Shown here: positions 32,802-41,073 of the stretch, piece after piece
How positions within the stretch are numbered: position 1 is the first letter of the stretch
Layout of the letters: each line of letters opens with the position of its first letter
Assembly (NCBI GenBank): GCA_041398245.1
Contig: JAWKVC010000004.1
Location: 124,001-188,000, forward strand
Direction of reading: 5' to 3'
Origin: UBA7672 sp041398245
GTDB lineage: Bacteria; Pseudomonadota; Alphaproteobacteria; Caulobacterales; Hyphomonadaceae
DNA length: 64,000 nucleotides
Notes under the pieces: model-generated
The model's database searches: none
Seen by the model: the letters and a program-made list of their open reading frames with translations, nothing else
Told to the model about the DNA's origin: nothing
Position numbers and translations under genes: made by a program

Positions 32802-33815
32802 ATGAAGCAGACCGGCGCCCGCGCCCTCGCCTTCTGTGAAAAGCCGCCCGCGCGCCCACGCATCGCGCTGATCTTCGGCGCCGATGGCGGCCTTGTCTCG
32901 ACCTCTGCCGACGCGCTCGCCGCCAACTGGGCGCCGGGCCTCGATCCGTTCAACCTGATCCGCCTCGGCGATGATGACATCCGCCGCGATCCGCAGATGC
33001 TGGCCGACGAACTCGTCGCACGCTCGCTGCTCGGCGGCGACCGCCTCATCCGCCTGCGCGTCGAGAAGGAAGCGAGCACCAAGCCCATCCTCGAACTGAT
33101 CGGCGACGTCGATCAGGGCGCGCTCACGCCGGAAGCCTTCTGGATCATCGAGGGCGGCGATCTCGGCAAGTCGAACCGTCTGCGCGTCGGCGTCGAAGCC
33201 TCCGAAAGCGCCATCGCGCTGCAGCTCTTCGCCGACGATGAAGGCGCGGTCGAGGATCTCGTCACCCGCCGCCTCGCCGCCGCCGGCGTCGCGATCGAGG
33301 CCCCCGCGCTCGCCGCCTTCGCCTCCGAGCTTCCCGGCGACCGGCGCATGGCGCTCTCCGAACTCGAAAAGCTCGAACTCTACGCCATCGGCCTTGGCCG
33401 CGCCGTCGCGCTTGAGGACATCCGCAAGCTTGCTTCCGCCGAACAGCCGCGCGGCGCGGACGACGCCGCCGACGCCGCCATCCTCGGCGACGCCACGCAG
33501 GCGACGCTGTCGATCAACCGCTATCTCGACGCCGGCGGAAATCCGATCTCGGCGCTGCGCACGCTGCACTTCCGCATGATGCGCGTGTCGGATGCGGTGT
33601 CGTCAAACGCCGGCACGGGCATGCGCCTGCGTCCGCCGGTCTTCGAACGCGACTGGCCAGCCTACTCGTGCGCCATGCGCGACTGGTCGACAGGCGCGGT
33701 GCATCGCGCCTTCAAGCGGCTCTACGACGCCGAAAAAACCTGCAAGCAGGCCGGCGCCCCCTCCGACGCCATCGTCCGCAACCTCATCCACCAGATCGCC
33801 ACGCGGACGTTGTGA
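32802..33815 (+). CDS. holA: DNA polymerase III, delta subunit
   Basis: 337 residues of the clamp-loader wrench subunit. The first domain carries IALIFGADGGLVSTSADALAANW and a RecA-like fold without a functional P-loop, as usual for delta. The rest shows LADELVARSLLGGDRLIRLRVEKEAS, the AAA+ lid, and the helical collar domain towards LIHQIATRTL. It opens the beta clamp at the replication fork. Last gene of the leuS-lptE-holA run; the start at ATG 32802 is 27 nt after lptE. Confidence 0.93.
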   Translation: MKQTGARALAFCEKPPARPRIALIFGADGGLVSTSADALAANWAPGLDPFNLIRLGDDDIRRDPQMLADELVARSLLGGDRLIRLRVEKEASTKPILELIGDVDQGALTPEAFWIIEGGDLGKSNRLRVGVEASESAIALQLFADDEGAVEDLVTRRLAAAGVAIEAPALAAFASELPGDRRMALSELEKLELYAIGLGRAVALEDIRKLASAEQPRGADDAADAAILGDATQATLSINRYLDAGGNPISALRTLHFRMMRVSDAVSSNAGTGMRLRPPVFERDWPAYSCAMRDWSTGAVHRAFKRLYDAEKTCKQAGAPSDAIVRNLIHQIATRTL

Positions 33816-34091
33816 CCGCGACAAACTGTCGTCCCTGGGCGGCGAAGCGCTGTCCGGGACTGGCCGTCCTGGGTTCTTTCAATTGGCTACGCGCGGGAAA
33901 ATCGAAGGCGCCCGCTACGTATTTTGAATTGTAATGGTGGTTCCGCTCTCAGACCTCGCACCATTGCGTCCCCAAACGGGAGCCACGATCACCATGCAAG
34001 TGGCTATTGAATGAATCTGCGATCCAGATGAGTGCTCGGCGCGTAACACATCTCTTAAACGCAGGGTTGGGACAGTTCGAGATGCATTCCG

Positions 34092-34796
34092 ATGTCCGCC
34101 GCAACTACGCCTGGGCCCTGCCACTCCTGCGCCGCCAGCTCTCGGTGTCCACTCAGGATCTTGCAGTTCACAGGGTCGCCAGAATCACCCTGTGACCCCC
34201 AAGTCGTCACCGTCAAACGCGGCGAGCTGTTGTCGTTCGACGAGTACCCGCACAAAGCTTTCGCCTGCCGTTCCGGGTGGTTTGCGCGCGTTGTCGTCAC
34301 GCACACCGGCGCGCGGCAGATAACGGACCTTTTGTTTCCCGGTGAAATCTCGAATTGCGGCTCGCTTGTCGGCGGACAGCATGCGGCCCCGGTCCTGGCG
34401 CTCACCGACGCAGAGATCTGTCTCGTCGACGGAGAGGAGTTCGTCCAACATTTTCAGTCGACCGCCCACGTGGTTCTTGGCATGTGGCGCTCGTGCTTGA
34501 TGCAGGTCCTGAGAATGCGCGATCTGTTGACAGCGCTGGGAACACAGGCGTCGGAGGCGCGCTTCGCGTCCTTTGTTTTGAGTTTGCGGGAGCGCCTTTT
34601 GGAAATTGGTCTGGCTTCGCCAGATAATATGCCGTTCCCCCTTCGGCAGGTGCAGGTTGCCGACCTCCTGGGAATGAGTCAGGTTCAGATCAGCCGCATC
34701 CTGAATGCGCTCGCAAGCGACGGAATCATGCACCTTGCCGATGACACGATCGAGTTCGGCAACCTCGACAGCCTGATTCGCATCGCCCGAAGGTGA
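34092..34796 (+). CDS. CRP/FNR-family regulator with FNR-type cysteines
   Basis: 234 residues. The N-terminus carries Cys10, Cys13 and Cys19 (PGPCHSCAASSRCP), the C-x2-C-x5-C spacing of FNR, and Cys110 in DAEICLVDGEEF aligns with the fourth FNR cluster ligand. The cyclic-nucleotide-like barrel (VKRGELLSFDEYP to LVDGEEF), dimer helix and C-terminal helix-turn-helix (VQVADLLGMSQVQISRILNALASDGIM) follow. An oxygen- or redox-responsive [4Fe-4S] activator is likely. Its sequence and flanks look less GC-rich than the surrounding conserved block and it separates holA from parB, so acquisition by transfer is plausible. Confidence 0.88.
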   Translation: MSAATTPGPCHSCAASSRCPLRILQFTGSPESPCDPQVVTVKRGELLSFDEYPHKAFACRSGWFARVVVTHTGARQITDLLFPGEISNCGSLVGGQHAAPVLALTDAEICLVDGEEFVQHFQSTAHVVLGMWRSCLMQVLRMRDLLTALGTQASEARFASFVLSLRERLLEIGLASPDNMPFPLRQVQVADLLGMSQVQISRILNALASDGIMHLADDTIEFGNLDSLIRIARR

Positions 34797-34919
34797 GCTG
34801 ATAGTTGTCCCGGGTCGGACAGGCTCGATGTTCAAGCGCGACTTTGGCGGATGCCAGCTGAAGAGGATTTGCCCTTCGCAGAATGTGGGCCCGGCCTTGT
34901 CCGCGCTTGCATGCGACCG

Positions 34920-34944
34920 CCTGTCGAACCACGAGGCCGTGCTC
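34920..34944. repeat. Copy of a 25-bp intergenic repeat
   Basis: These 25 bp are identical to 39516-39540 in the mnmE-mnmG gap. The core, CCTGTCGAACCACGAGG, is of the kind often seen as a dispersed palindromic repeat in GC-rich Alphaproteobacteria. Here only one arm is present. Confidence 0.7.
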
Positions 34945-34957
34945 GCCAGCCCAGCGC

Positions 34958-34988
34958 AAAAAACGGCCCGCGCTCATCACGCGGGCCG
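34958..34988 (-). terminator. Rho-independent terminator of the parAB operon
   Basis: CGGCCCGCG (34964-34972) pairs perfectly with CGCGGGCCG (34980-34988) around a 7-nt loop. On the minus strand six T residues follow (34963-34958). It lies 24 nt after the parB stop and ends the mnmE/mnmG-rsmG-parAB direction of transcription. Confidence 0.9.
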
Positions 34989-35012
34989 CCTCAAACCGTC
35001 AGGAAATAATTC

Positions 35013-35966
35013 CTATTCGCCTTGCGGCTCGTCGCTCTTCGGCGCCGCGCGCGGGCGCGACAGCAGGCGGCAGATCTCGTCGAGCTGTTCGAGCTGCGCG
35101 TACTTGATGCGCACCTCGCCGCCCTTGCCGTTCACATGGCGGATGTCGACATCGAGACCCAACGCGCGCTGCAGGTCGAGCTCCAGCGCCTTGGTGTCGA
35201 CGTCCTTGTCTTCCGCCGCTTCCTTCGCGCCGGGCCTGCCGCCGGGCTTCGCGCCCTTGGCCAGCGCTTCGGTGTCGCGCACCGACAGGCCCTTGGCGAT
35301 CACCTGCGCCGCAAGCGCGGAGGGATCAGCCGTCTTCAGTAGCGCCCGCGCATGGCCCGCCGACAGGCGGCCTTCGCGCACATGCTCGCGCACGTCTTCC
35401 GGCAGGCCGAGCAGACGCATCGTGTTCGACACATGCTCGCGGCTCTTGCCGACCTGGGCCGCAACCGAATCCTGCGTCCGGCCGAAACGGTCGATCAGCG
35501 CCTTGTAGGCTTCGGCCTCTTCAACCGGATTGAGATCGGCGCGCTGCACGTTCTCGATGATGGCGATCTCGAGCGTCTCGCGATCGTCCATCTCGCGCAC
35601 GACAGCCGGGATGACGGCGAGGCCCGCGCGGCGCGCGGCGCGCCAGCGGCGTTCGCCGGCGATGATCTCGAACATCTCCGGCTGGTTGGGATCGGGCCGT
35701 ACGAGGATCGGCTGGATCACGCCCTTGGCGCGGATCGAGTCGGCCAGCTCTTCCAGCTCGGCGTCGATGAAGGTGCGGCGCGGCTGCTTGGGGTTCGGAA
35801 CGATGCGGTCGATGGCGATCTCGGACGTGGGGAAATCCTCCGTGCCCGGATCATCATTCGCACCCGTCGGAACCGGCGTGTCGACCACGTTGCGCGCCCC
35901 GGAATAATCGCCAAGAAGGGCCGACAGGCCCCGGCCCAGCTTTGCCTGTTTCAACGGATTGGTCAC
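35013..35966 (-). CDS. parB: Chromosome partitioning protein ParB
   Basis: 317 residues from GTG 35966, whose GTGA overlaps the parA stop. The start MTNPLKQAKLGRGLSALLGD is typical of alphaproteobacterial ParB. The CTPase/N-terminal domain has GERRWRAARRAGL (GERRxRA, 104-110) and ENVQRADLNPVEEAEAY; the central helix-turn-helix (QDSVAAQVGKSREHVSNTMRLLGLP) reads parS, and the C-terminal dimer domain ends the protein. It loads at the five parS sites nearby and spreads as a CTP-dependent clamp; in Caulobacter-type cells it ties the origin to the pole. Confidence 0.97.
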   Translation of the reverse strand: MTNPLKQAKLGRGLSALLGDYSGARNVVDTPVPTGANDDPGTEDFPTSEIAIDRIVPNPKQPRRTFIDAELEELADSIRAKGVIQPILVRPDPNQPEMFEIIAGERRWRAARRAGLAVIPAVVREMDDRETLEIAIIENVQRADLNPVEEAEAYKALIDRFGRTQDSVAAQVGKSREHVSNTMRLLGLPEDVREHVREGRLSAGHARALLKTADPSALAAQVIAKGLSVRDTEALAKGAKPGGRPGAKEAAEDKDVDTKALELDLQRALGLDVDIRHVNGKGGEVRIKYAQLEQLDEICRLLSRPRAAPKSDEPQGE

Positions 35967-36751
35967 GCCGCTGCCCTCTCGCGTTCGCGTTGCATCAGTT
36001 CCTGCGCCAGCATGATGTAGGCTTCGCTGCCGGTGCACTTGTGGTCGTAAAGAATGGCCGGAAGCCCGAACGATGGGGCCTCGGAAAGTTTGACGTTCCG
36101 CGGGATCACGGTCTGGTAGACCTTGGCGCCGAAGAAGGAGCGCACCTCGCCAGCCACCTGGTCGGAAAGGTTGTTCCTCTTGTCGAACATGGTCAGCACT
36201 ACGCCCTGGATCTCGAGACCCGGATTGAGCGCGCCGCGCACCAGATCGACGGTGCGCAGGAGCTGCGAGAGTCCTTCGAGCGCGAGGAATTCGCACTGCA
36301 GCGGAACAAGCACGGCGTTCGCCGCCGTCATCGCATTGATCGTCACGGTCGACAGCGATGGCGGGCAGTCGATCAGAACGGTGTCGTAGTCGCGGCCCGA
36401 CTTGCGGAATTCCTCGAACGCATCGCGCAGGCGGAAATTCTTGCGCGGGTCCTCATGCAGAAGCGTCTCGACGCCCGCTAGGTTTTCGTCGCCCGGCACG
36501 AGATCGAGATTGGGCACGCGCGTTTCGATGATGCCTTCGGCGAGCGTCCCGTCGCCGACCAGGACATCGTAGGACGTCTTGCGCCGCGCGGAGAGTTCGA
36601 CGCCAAGACCGGTCGAGGCGTTGCCCTGCGCATCGCAGTCGAGAATGAGCACGCGGCGGCCGACCGCTGCGAGGGCGGTGCCGAGATTGATGGCGGTGGT
36701 GGTTTTCCCCACCCCGCCTTTCTGGTTGGCGACGGCGATAACGCGCATCAT
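35963..36751 (-). CDS. parA: Chromosome partitioning ATPase ParA
   Basis: 262 residues of the deviant-Walker ParA/MinD family: Walker A KGGVGKTTTAINL (11-23), LILDCDAQGNASTGLG (switch I), YDTVLIDCPPSL (Walker B) and LTMFDKRNNLSDQVA. It binds DNA non-specifically as an ATP dimer and pulls ParB-parS complexes. It overlaps both rsmG (upstream) and parB (downstream) by 4 nt, so rsmG-parA-parB are one unit. ATG 36748 is an alternative start giving one residue less. Confidence 0.97.
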   Translation of the reverse strand: MMRVIAVANQKGGVGKTTTAINLGTALAAVGRRVLILDCDAQGNASTGLGVELSARRKTSYDVLVGDGTLAEGIIETRVPNLDLVPGDENLAGVETLLHEDPRKNFRLRDAFEEFRKSGRDYDTVLIDCPPSLSTVTINAMTAANAVLVPLQCEFLALEGLSQLLRTVDLVRGALNPGLEIQGVVLTMFDKRNNLSDQVAGEVRSFFGAKVYQTVIPRNVKLSEAPSFGLPAILYDHKCTGSEAYIMLAQELMQRERERAAA

Positions 36752-37401
36752 GCCCTCCGGGGAGCGATCGACGAGATACCTAGGACACGTCCTTCCGGAC
36801 TGGAGAGGCTCGCCTGGTCGGACAGATCGAACGTCCAGGCCTTGCGCGCCTCGGCCACTTCGGCGGCCGCATCCCTACCTTTCATCAGGAGGGCCTTACC
36901 GGAAGGTTTAAGCCACGCGTAAGCATAACCCAGAAGCTTGGGCAGGGGGGCCAGCGCCCGGGCGGTCACAACGTCGAATTTCCGGGGCGGTTTGTCCTCC
37001 AGACGCAGGTTGAGCACCTGTGCGGGCAAGCCCGCTTCCGCGATTGCGGCCGCGAGGAACTCGGATTTGCGCGGACTTTTTTCGACCAGCGTCACGCTGG
37101 CGCCCGGTCGTTCCGCCAGCGCGCAGGCGATCACCAGCCCCGGAAACCCGGCGCCTGATCCCAGATCAGCCACTGCTCGCGCATCAGGCGAAATAAGTTC
37201 CATCAGCTGGAGCGAATCCAGCACGTGGCGGCGCCAGAGATGGCGGCCCTCGCCCGGTCCGATCAGGTTGATTCGCTCCCGCCAGACATCGAGCGCGTTA
37301 AGGTAAACGCGGATCCGCGCCAGTGTTTCACGTGAAACACCGGTCAGCCGGGCCGCGTCCTCCGGCCCGAAACCATCTTCGTCGTGGGCGGGGAAGGTCA
37401 T
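36748..37401 (-). CDS. rsmG: 16S rRNA m7G527 methyltransferase RsmG
   Basis: 217 residues. GVSRETLARIRVYLNALDVWRERINLIGPGE, the SAM loop VADLGSGAGFPGLVIA and the VTARALAPLPKLLGYA block are those of RsmG (GidB), which methylates G527 of 16S rRNA. The codons for VSRET (residues 22-26) coincide with a parS site (37324-37339). Standard gidA-gidB-parA-parB order. Confidence 0.96.
   Translation of the reverse strand: MTFPAHDEDGFGPEDAARLTGVSRETLARIRVYLNALDVWRERINLIGPGEGRHLWRRHVLDSLQLMELISPDARAVADLGSGAGFPGLVIACALAERPGASVTLVEKSPRKSEFLAAAIAEAGLPAQVLNLRLEDKPPRKFDVVTARALAPLPKLLGYAYAWLKPSGKALLMKGRDAAAEVAEARKAWTFDLSDQASLSSPEGRVLGISSIAPRRA
37324..37339. promoter_or_regulatory. parS: parS site 1 (inside rsmG)
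   Basis: TGTTTCACGTGAAACA, the exact 16-bp consensus parS palindrome bound by ParB. It lies within the rsmG coding sequence, encoding VSRET. Confidence 0.97.
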
Positions 37402-37426
37402 CGGGGGTCTCTCGACAAGGAGCTCG

Positions 37427-39325
37427 TCACCCCTGCGCCGCCCGGTCGGTGTCCTTGTCCGCCTTCTTCGCCACGCGCTTCAGGTGGCCGAGCACAGCCG
37501 TGATGGCGCCGGGCGTCATGCCCTCGATGCGCGCGGCCTGGCCGAGCGTGGCGGGCTTCACCGCGATCAGCTTTTCCTTGGCCTCGTTCGAGAGACCGCC
37601 GATCGCGCGGTAGTCGAGATCGGCCGGAAGCCGCATGTCCTCGTCACGGCGGAAGGCGACGATGTCCGCTTCCTGCCGGTCGAGATAGCCGGCGTACTGG
37701 GCCTCGATCTCCATCTGCTCGGCGATCTGCGGCGTCACGTCAGACAGTTCGGGCCACACGTCGCGGACCTTCGCGAAGTCGACGCCGTCATAGGCCATCA
37801 GCTCGATGGCGTTGCGCCGCTTGCCATCGAGATTGATGCGCATGCCGTGCTCGCGCGCCTCGTTCGGCGTCAGCGTCAGCGCCTGAAGCCGCGCGCGCGC
37901 CGCATCGATGGACGAACGTTTCACGTGAAACATGTCCCGCCGGTGGCTACCCACGACGCCGGCGCGCACGCCCTCTTCCGTCAGCCGCTGGTCGGCATTG
38001 TCGGCCCGTAGCGTCAGCCGGTATTCGGCGCGCGAGGTGAACATCCGATAGGGTTCGGAAACGCCCCGCGTGACGAGGTCGTCGATCATCACGCCGATAT
38101 AGGCGCGGCTGCGGTCGAGGATGAAAGGATCGCTGCCGGCGGCGAAACGCGCCGCGTTGAGACCGGCAACGAGGCCCTGTCCCGCCGCTTCCTCATAGCC
38201 CGTGGTGCCGTTGATCTGGCCCGCCAGATAAAGGCCGGGCAGGCGTTTCACGGCCAGGTCCGGGGTCAGCTCGCGCGGGTCCACATAGTCGTATTCGATG
38301 GCGTAGCCGAAGCGCCGGATCTCCACCTTCTCGAGGCCCGCGATCTTTCGAATGAAGGCCTCCTGCACTTCTTCGGGCAGCGAGGTCGAGATGCCGTTCG
38401 GATAGACGGTGTCGCCATGTTCGGACCCCGGCAGGCCTTCCGGCTCAAGGAAAACCTGATGCCGGTCGCGGTCGGCGAAGCGCTTCACCTTGTCCTCGAT
38501 GGACGGACAATAGCGCGGCCCGCGCCCCGCGATGGCGCCGGAATAGACCGCCGATTTGTGGAGGTTGTCGCCGATTACGGCGTGGACCTCGGCCGACGTC
38601 CAGGTGATGCCGCAGGCGATTTGGGGGACGGTGATCCGGTCGTTCAGGAAGGAGAACGGGATCGGGTCCGCATCCGCCGCCTGCATCTCGATGCCTGACC
38701 AGTCGATGGTTTTGGCGTTGAGCCGCGCCGGCGTTCCGGTCTTGAGGCGGCCCATCCGGAGGCCCAGCCCGTAGAGGCGATCCGACAGGCCGATGGCCGG
38801 CGCCTCGCCGACGCGCCCGGCCGGAATGCGTTTCTCGCCGATATGGATCAGACCCTTCAGGAAGGTGCCCGTGGTGACCACGACCGCGCCGGCTTTCCAG
38901 GACCGGCCCGACTGGCCGATCACGCCGGCGACCCGATTGTCTTCAACGATCAGATCTTCGACCCCGTCCTCGATCAGGGTGAGATTGGGATATTCGCGCA
39001 GGATGTCCTGCACCGCCTCGCGATAGAGCTGACGGTCGGCCTGGGTCCGGGGGCCGCGGACGGCGGGTCCCTTGGACCGGTTGAGCATGCGGAACTGGAT
39101 GCCGCCCCGGTCGGCGGCCCGGCCCATGACGCCGTCGAGGGCGTCGACCTCGCGGACCAGATGGCCCTTGCCCAACCCGCCAATGGCCGGGTTGCAGGAC
39201 ATCTCTCCGATGGTCGAAAGCTTGTGGGTGACCAAGGCGGTGCGCGCGCCGAATCGCGCCGCGGCCGCGGCGGCTTCAGCCCCGGCGTGACCCCCGCCAA
39301 TGACGATGACGTCGAATGTTTCCAT
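37427..39325 (-). CDS. mnmG: tRNA uridine-34 modification enzyme MnmG (GidA)
   Basis: 632 residues, full length. FAD motif FDVIVIGGGHAGAEAAAAAARFGA at the N-terminus, MSCNPAIGGLGKGHLVREVDALDG with the catalytic Cys, and the RAEYRLTLRADNADQRLT block. With MnmE it installs the carboxymethylaminomethyl group on U34 of several tRNAs. A parS site lies within the gene (37917-37932), encoding FHVKR. The C-terminal helical domain ends with DTDRAAQG. Confidence 0.97.
   Translation of the reverse strand: METFDVIVIGGGHAGAEAAAAAARFGARTALVTHKLSTIGEMSCNPAIGGLGKGHLVREVDALDGVMGRAADRGGIQFRMLNRSKGPAVRGPRTQADRQLYREAVQDILREYPNLTLIEDGVEDLIVEDNRVAGVIGQSGRSWKAGAVVVTTGTFLKGLIHIGEKRIPAGRVGEAPAIGLSDRLYGLGLRMGRLKTGTPARLNAKTIDWSGIEMQAADADPIPFSFLNDRITVPQIACGITWTSAEVHAVIGDNLHKSAVYSGAIAGRGPRYCPSIEDKVKRFADRDRHQVFLEPEGLPGSEHGDTVYPNGISTSLPEEVQEAFIRKIAGLEKVEIRRFGYAIEYDYVDPRELTPDLAVKRLPGLYLAGQINGTTGYEEAAGQGLVAGLNAARFAAGSDPFILDRSRAYIGVMIDDLVTRGVSEPYRMFTSRAEYRLTLRADNADQRLTEEGVRAGVVGSHRRDMFHVKRSSIDAARARLQALTLTPNEAREHGMRINLDGKRRNAIELMAYDGVDFAKVRDVWPELSDVTPQIAEQMEIEAQYAGYLDRQEADIVAFRRDEDMRLPADLDYRAIGGLSNEAKEKLIAVKPATLGQAARIEGMTPGAITAVLGHLKRVAKKADKDTDRAAQG
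37917..37932. promoter_or_regulatory. parS: parS site 2 (inside mnmG)
   Basis: CGTTTCACGTGAAACA, one mismatch (first base) from the 16-bp parS consensus; the inner 14 bp are perfect. It lies in mnmG and encodes MFHVKR on the minus strand. Confidence 0.93.
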
Positions 39326-39404
39326 GATCCTGCGCGGCGGCTGCCCTGAGGAGCGATCCTGTGGATGAGCGCGTCATCTAATGGTCCGCGCCCCCCAAGT
39401 CGAG

Positions 39405-39420
39405 TGTTTCACGTGAAACA
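39405..39420. promoter_or_regulatory. parS: parS site 3 (intergenic, mnmG-mnmE)
   Basis: TGTTTCACGTGAAACA, exact consensus, in the 226-nt gap between mnmG and mnmE. It is the only one of the five outside a coding sequence. Confidence 0.97.
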
Positions 39421-39453
39421 GATCTGGCGGGACTCGCGCGCACGCGCCGCGTC

Positions 39454-39540
39454 CTTCGACAGGCTCAGGATGAGGCGCTGAACGGGCAAAACGGCTGTGA
39501 AGGCCTCATGGTGAGCCTGTCGAACCACGAGGCCGTGCTC
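39454..39540. repeat. Dispersed palindromic repeat (REP-like) in the mnmE-mnmG gap
   Basis: Arm 1 (39454-39475, CTTCGACAGGCTCAGGATGAGG less its last bases) is the near-complement of arm 2 (39504-39524), with two mismatches, so the segment can fold into a long hairpin. Its 3' part (39516-39540) recurs exactly at 34920-34944. Such CCTGTCGAACCACGAGG-type hairpins are common intergenic repeats in this class of bacteria. Confidence 0.65.
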
Positions 39541-39551
39541 ACTGGCCCGGC

Positions 39552-40973
39552 TTACTTCCCCACGCAGAACTGGGAGAAAATACGGTCCAGCAGGTCCTCG
39601 GCGTCGATGGAACCCGTGATCCGGCCCAGGGCCCGGGCGGCGAGGCGGAGGTCCTCGGACACCAGCTCGGCCCCGATCCCGATCCGGGCGCCTTCCAGCG
39701 CCCGTTCGACAGCGGCGAGCGCCTCCTCGACCAATTCGCGGTGGCGGGCCCGGGTGATCAGGGGGGCCTCGTCCGCCTCCAGCTGATCCCGGACGATCTG
39801 GGCCAGACGCCGCTCCAGCGCGTCGAGCCCCGCCCCGGTGCGGGCCGAGACCACGAAAACGTCCTCCGCCCCGGCCAGAGACGGCGAGTCTCCATTGAGG
39901 AGGTCGGCCTTGTTGAGGACCCGAAGGTCACCTTCACGGAAACTGGAAGACGTTTCACGTGAAACACTCCCGGCGCCTGACGCGTCCGTCACCCAGATCC
40001 GGAGATCGGCCTCCTCGGCCCGGGCCAGCGCGCGGCGGACCCCCTCGGCCTCGATGGCGTCCGAGGCTTCCCGGAGGCCGGCCGTGTCGGCGACCCAGAC
40101 CGGATAACCAGACAGGACGAGGCGTACCTCCACCACATCCCGGGTCGTTCCCGCGATGGGCGAGACGATGGCCGCCTCCCGCCGGGCCAGCCGGTTCATG
40201 AGGGAGGACTTGCCGGCGTTGGGCGGACCCAGGATGGCGATCCGGAATCCCTCGCGCACGGAGGCGAGCCGGCCGGCGTCGCCCAGCGCCGACTCCAGAT
40301 CGACGGCCAGCGCCTCGATGGGTTCGAGAGCGGCAAGGTCGATCTCGCCGGGAATGTCCGCTTCGTCCGGAAAGTCGATCGAGGCCTCGAGAGCGGCCAT
40401 GGCCGAGACGAGGAGGCCGCGCCAACCCTCGAACACGCGGGCGGCCTCGCCTTGATAAAGGCGTCCGGCCTGACGCCGCTGACCCTCGGTCTCGGCGTCG
40501 ATCAGGTCCGAGATCGCCTCGGCCTGGGTGAGGTCGAGCCGGCCGGCGTCATAGGCGCGGCGGGTGAATTCGCCCGGCTCGGCGATGCGGCAGAGGCGGG
40601 TCCGGAGCGCGGCGCCGATGACGGCCTCGACCACGGCGGGGCCGCCATGGACGTGGAGTTCGGCCACGTCCTCACCGGTGTAGGAGTGCGGGGCCGGCAT
40701 CCAGAGGACGAGGGCTTCATCGAGGAAGCCGCCGGCCTCGTCATGGAGCTGGCGGACCACGGCGCGGCGCGGCTTGGGAAAAGCCGGAACGGTGAGTGTT
40801 TCACGTGAAACATCCGGGCCTGACGGAGCCGGAAGCCGGGTGAGCGACCGGATAAGCGCGGCGCTACCGGGGCCTGACATGCGTATGACCGCCACGCCGG
40901 CTCGGCCTGCGCCGGATGCGAGGGCGATCACTGTATCGGTAGGACCGCGCGCCACGGCCATGTCTCCGGTCAT
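39552..40973 (-). CDS. mnmE: tRNA modification GTPase MnmE (TrmE)
   Basis: 473 residues; ATG 40961 is an alternative start. The N-terminal formyl-THF-binding domain (DTVIALASGAGRAGVAVIRMSGP), helical domain, inserted G domain (GPPNAGKSSLMNRLARREAAIVSPIAGTTRDVVE, DTAGLREASD) and the C-terminal FCVGK with the catalytic Cys are all present. It partners MnmG. Two parS sites lie within the gene, in linkers encoding VSRET twice (40797-40812 and 39951-39966). Confidence 0.97.
   Translation of the reverse strand: MTGDMAVARGPTDTVIALASGAGRAGVAVIRMSGPGSAALIRSLTRLPAPSGPDVSRETLTVPAFPKPRRAVVRQLHDEAGGFLDEALVLWMPAPHSYTGEDVAELHVHGGPAVVEAVIGAALRTRLCRIAEPGEFTRRAYDAGRLDLTQAEAISDLIDAETEGQRRQAGRLYQGEAARVFEGWRGLLVSAMAALEASIDFPDEADIPGEIDLAALEPIEALAVDLESALGDAGRLASVREGFRIAILGPPNAGKSSLMNRLARREAAIVSPIAGTTRDVVEVRLVLSGYPVWVADTAGLREASDAIEAEGVRRALARAEEADLRIWVTDASGAGSVSRETSSSFREGDLRVLNKADLLNGDSPSLAGAEDVFVVSARTGAGLDALERRLAQIVRDQLEADEAPLITRARHRELVEEALAAVERALEGARIGIGAELVSEDLRLAARALGRITGSIDAEDLLDRIFSQFCVGK
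39951..39966. promoter_or_regulatory. parS: parS site 4 (inside mnmE)
   Basis: CGTTTCACGTGAAACA, one mismatch at the first base from the 16-bp consensus, inner 14 bp perfect. Encodes VSRET in an MnmE linker between the G domain motifs. Confidence 0.93.
40797..40812. promoter_or_regulatory. parS: parS site 5 (inside mnmE)
   Basis: TGTTTCACGTGAAACA, exact consensus. Encodes VSRET in the N-terminal part of MnmE (SGPDVSRETLTVP). Confidence 0.97.
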
Positions 40974-41073
40974 ACCTGCCGAGCATACCTGTCATATGGG
41001 CCGGTTCGGCTTGTCCCGGCGGTGCTGAGCACTACAACTCACCCCGCCAACAATCCAGAACGGGAGCAGGACC

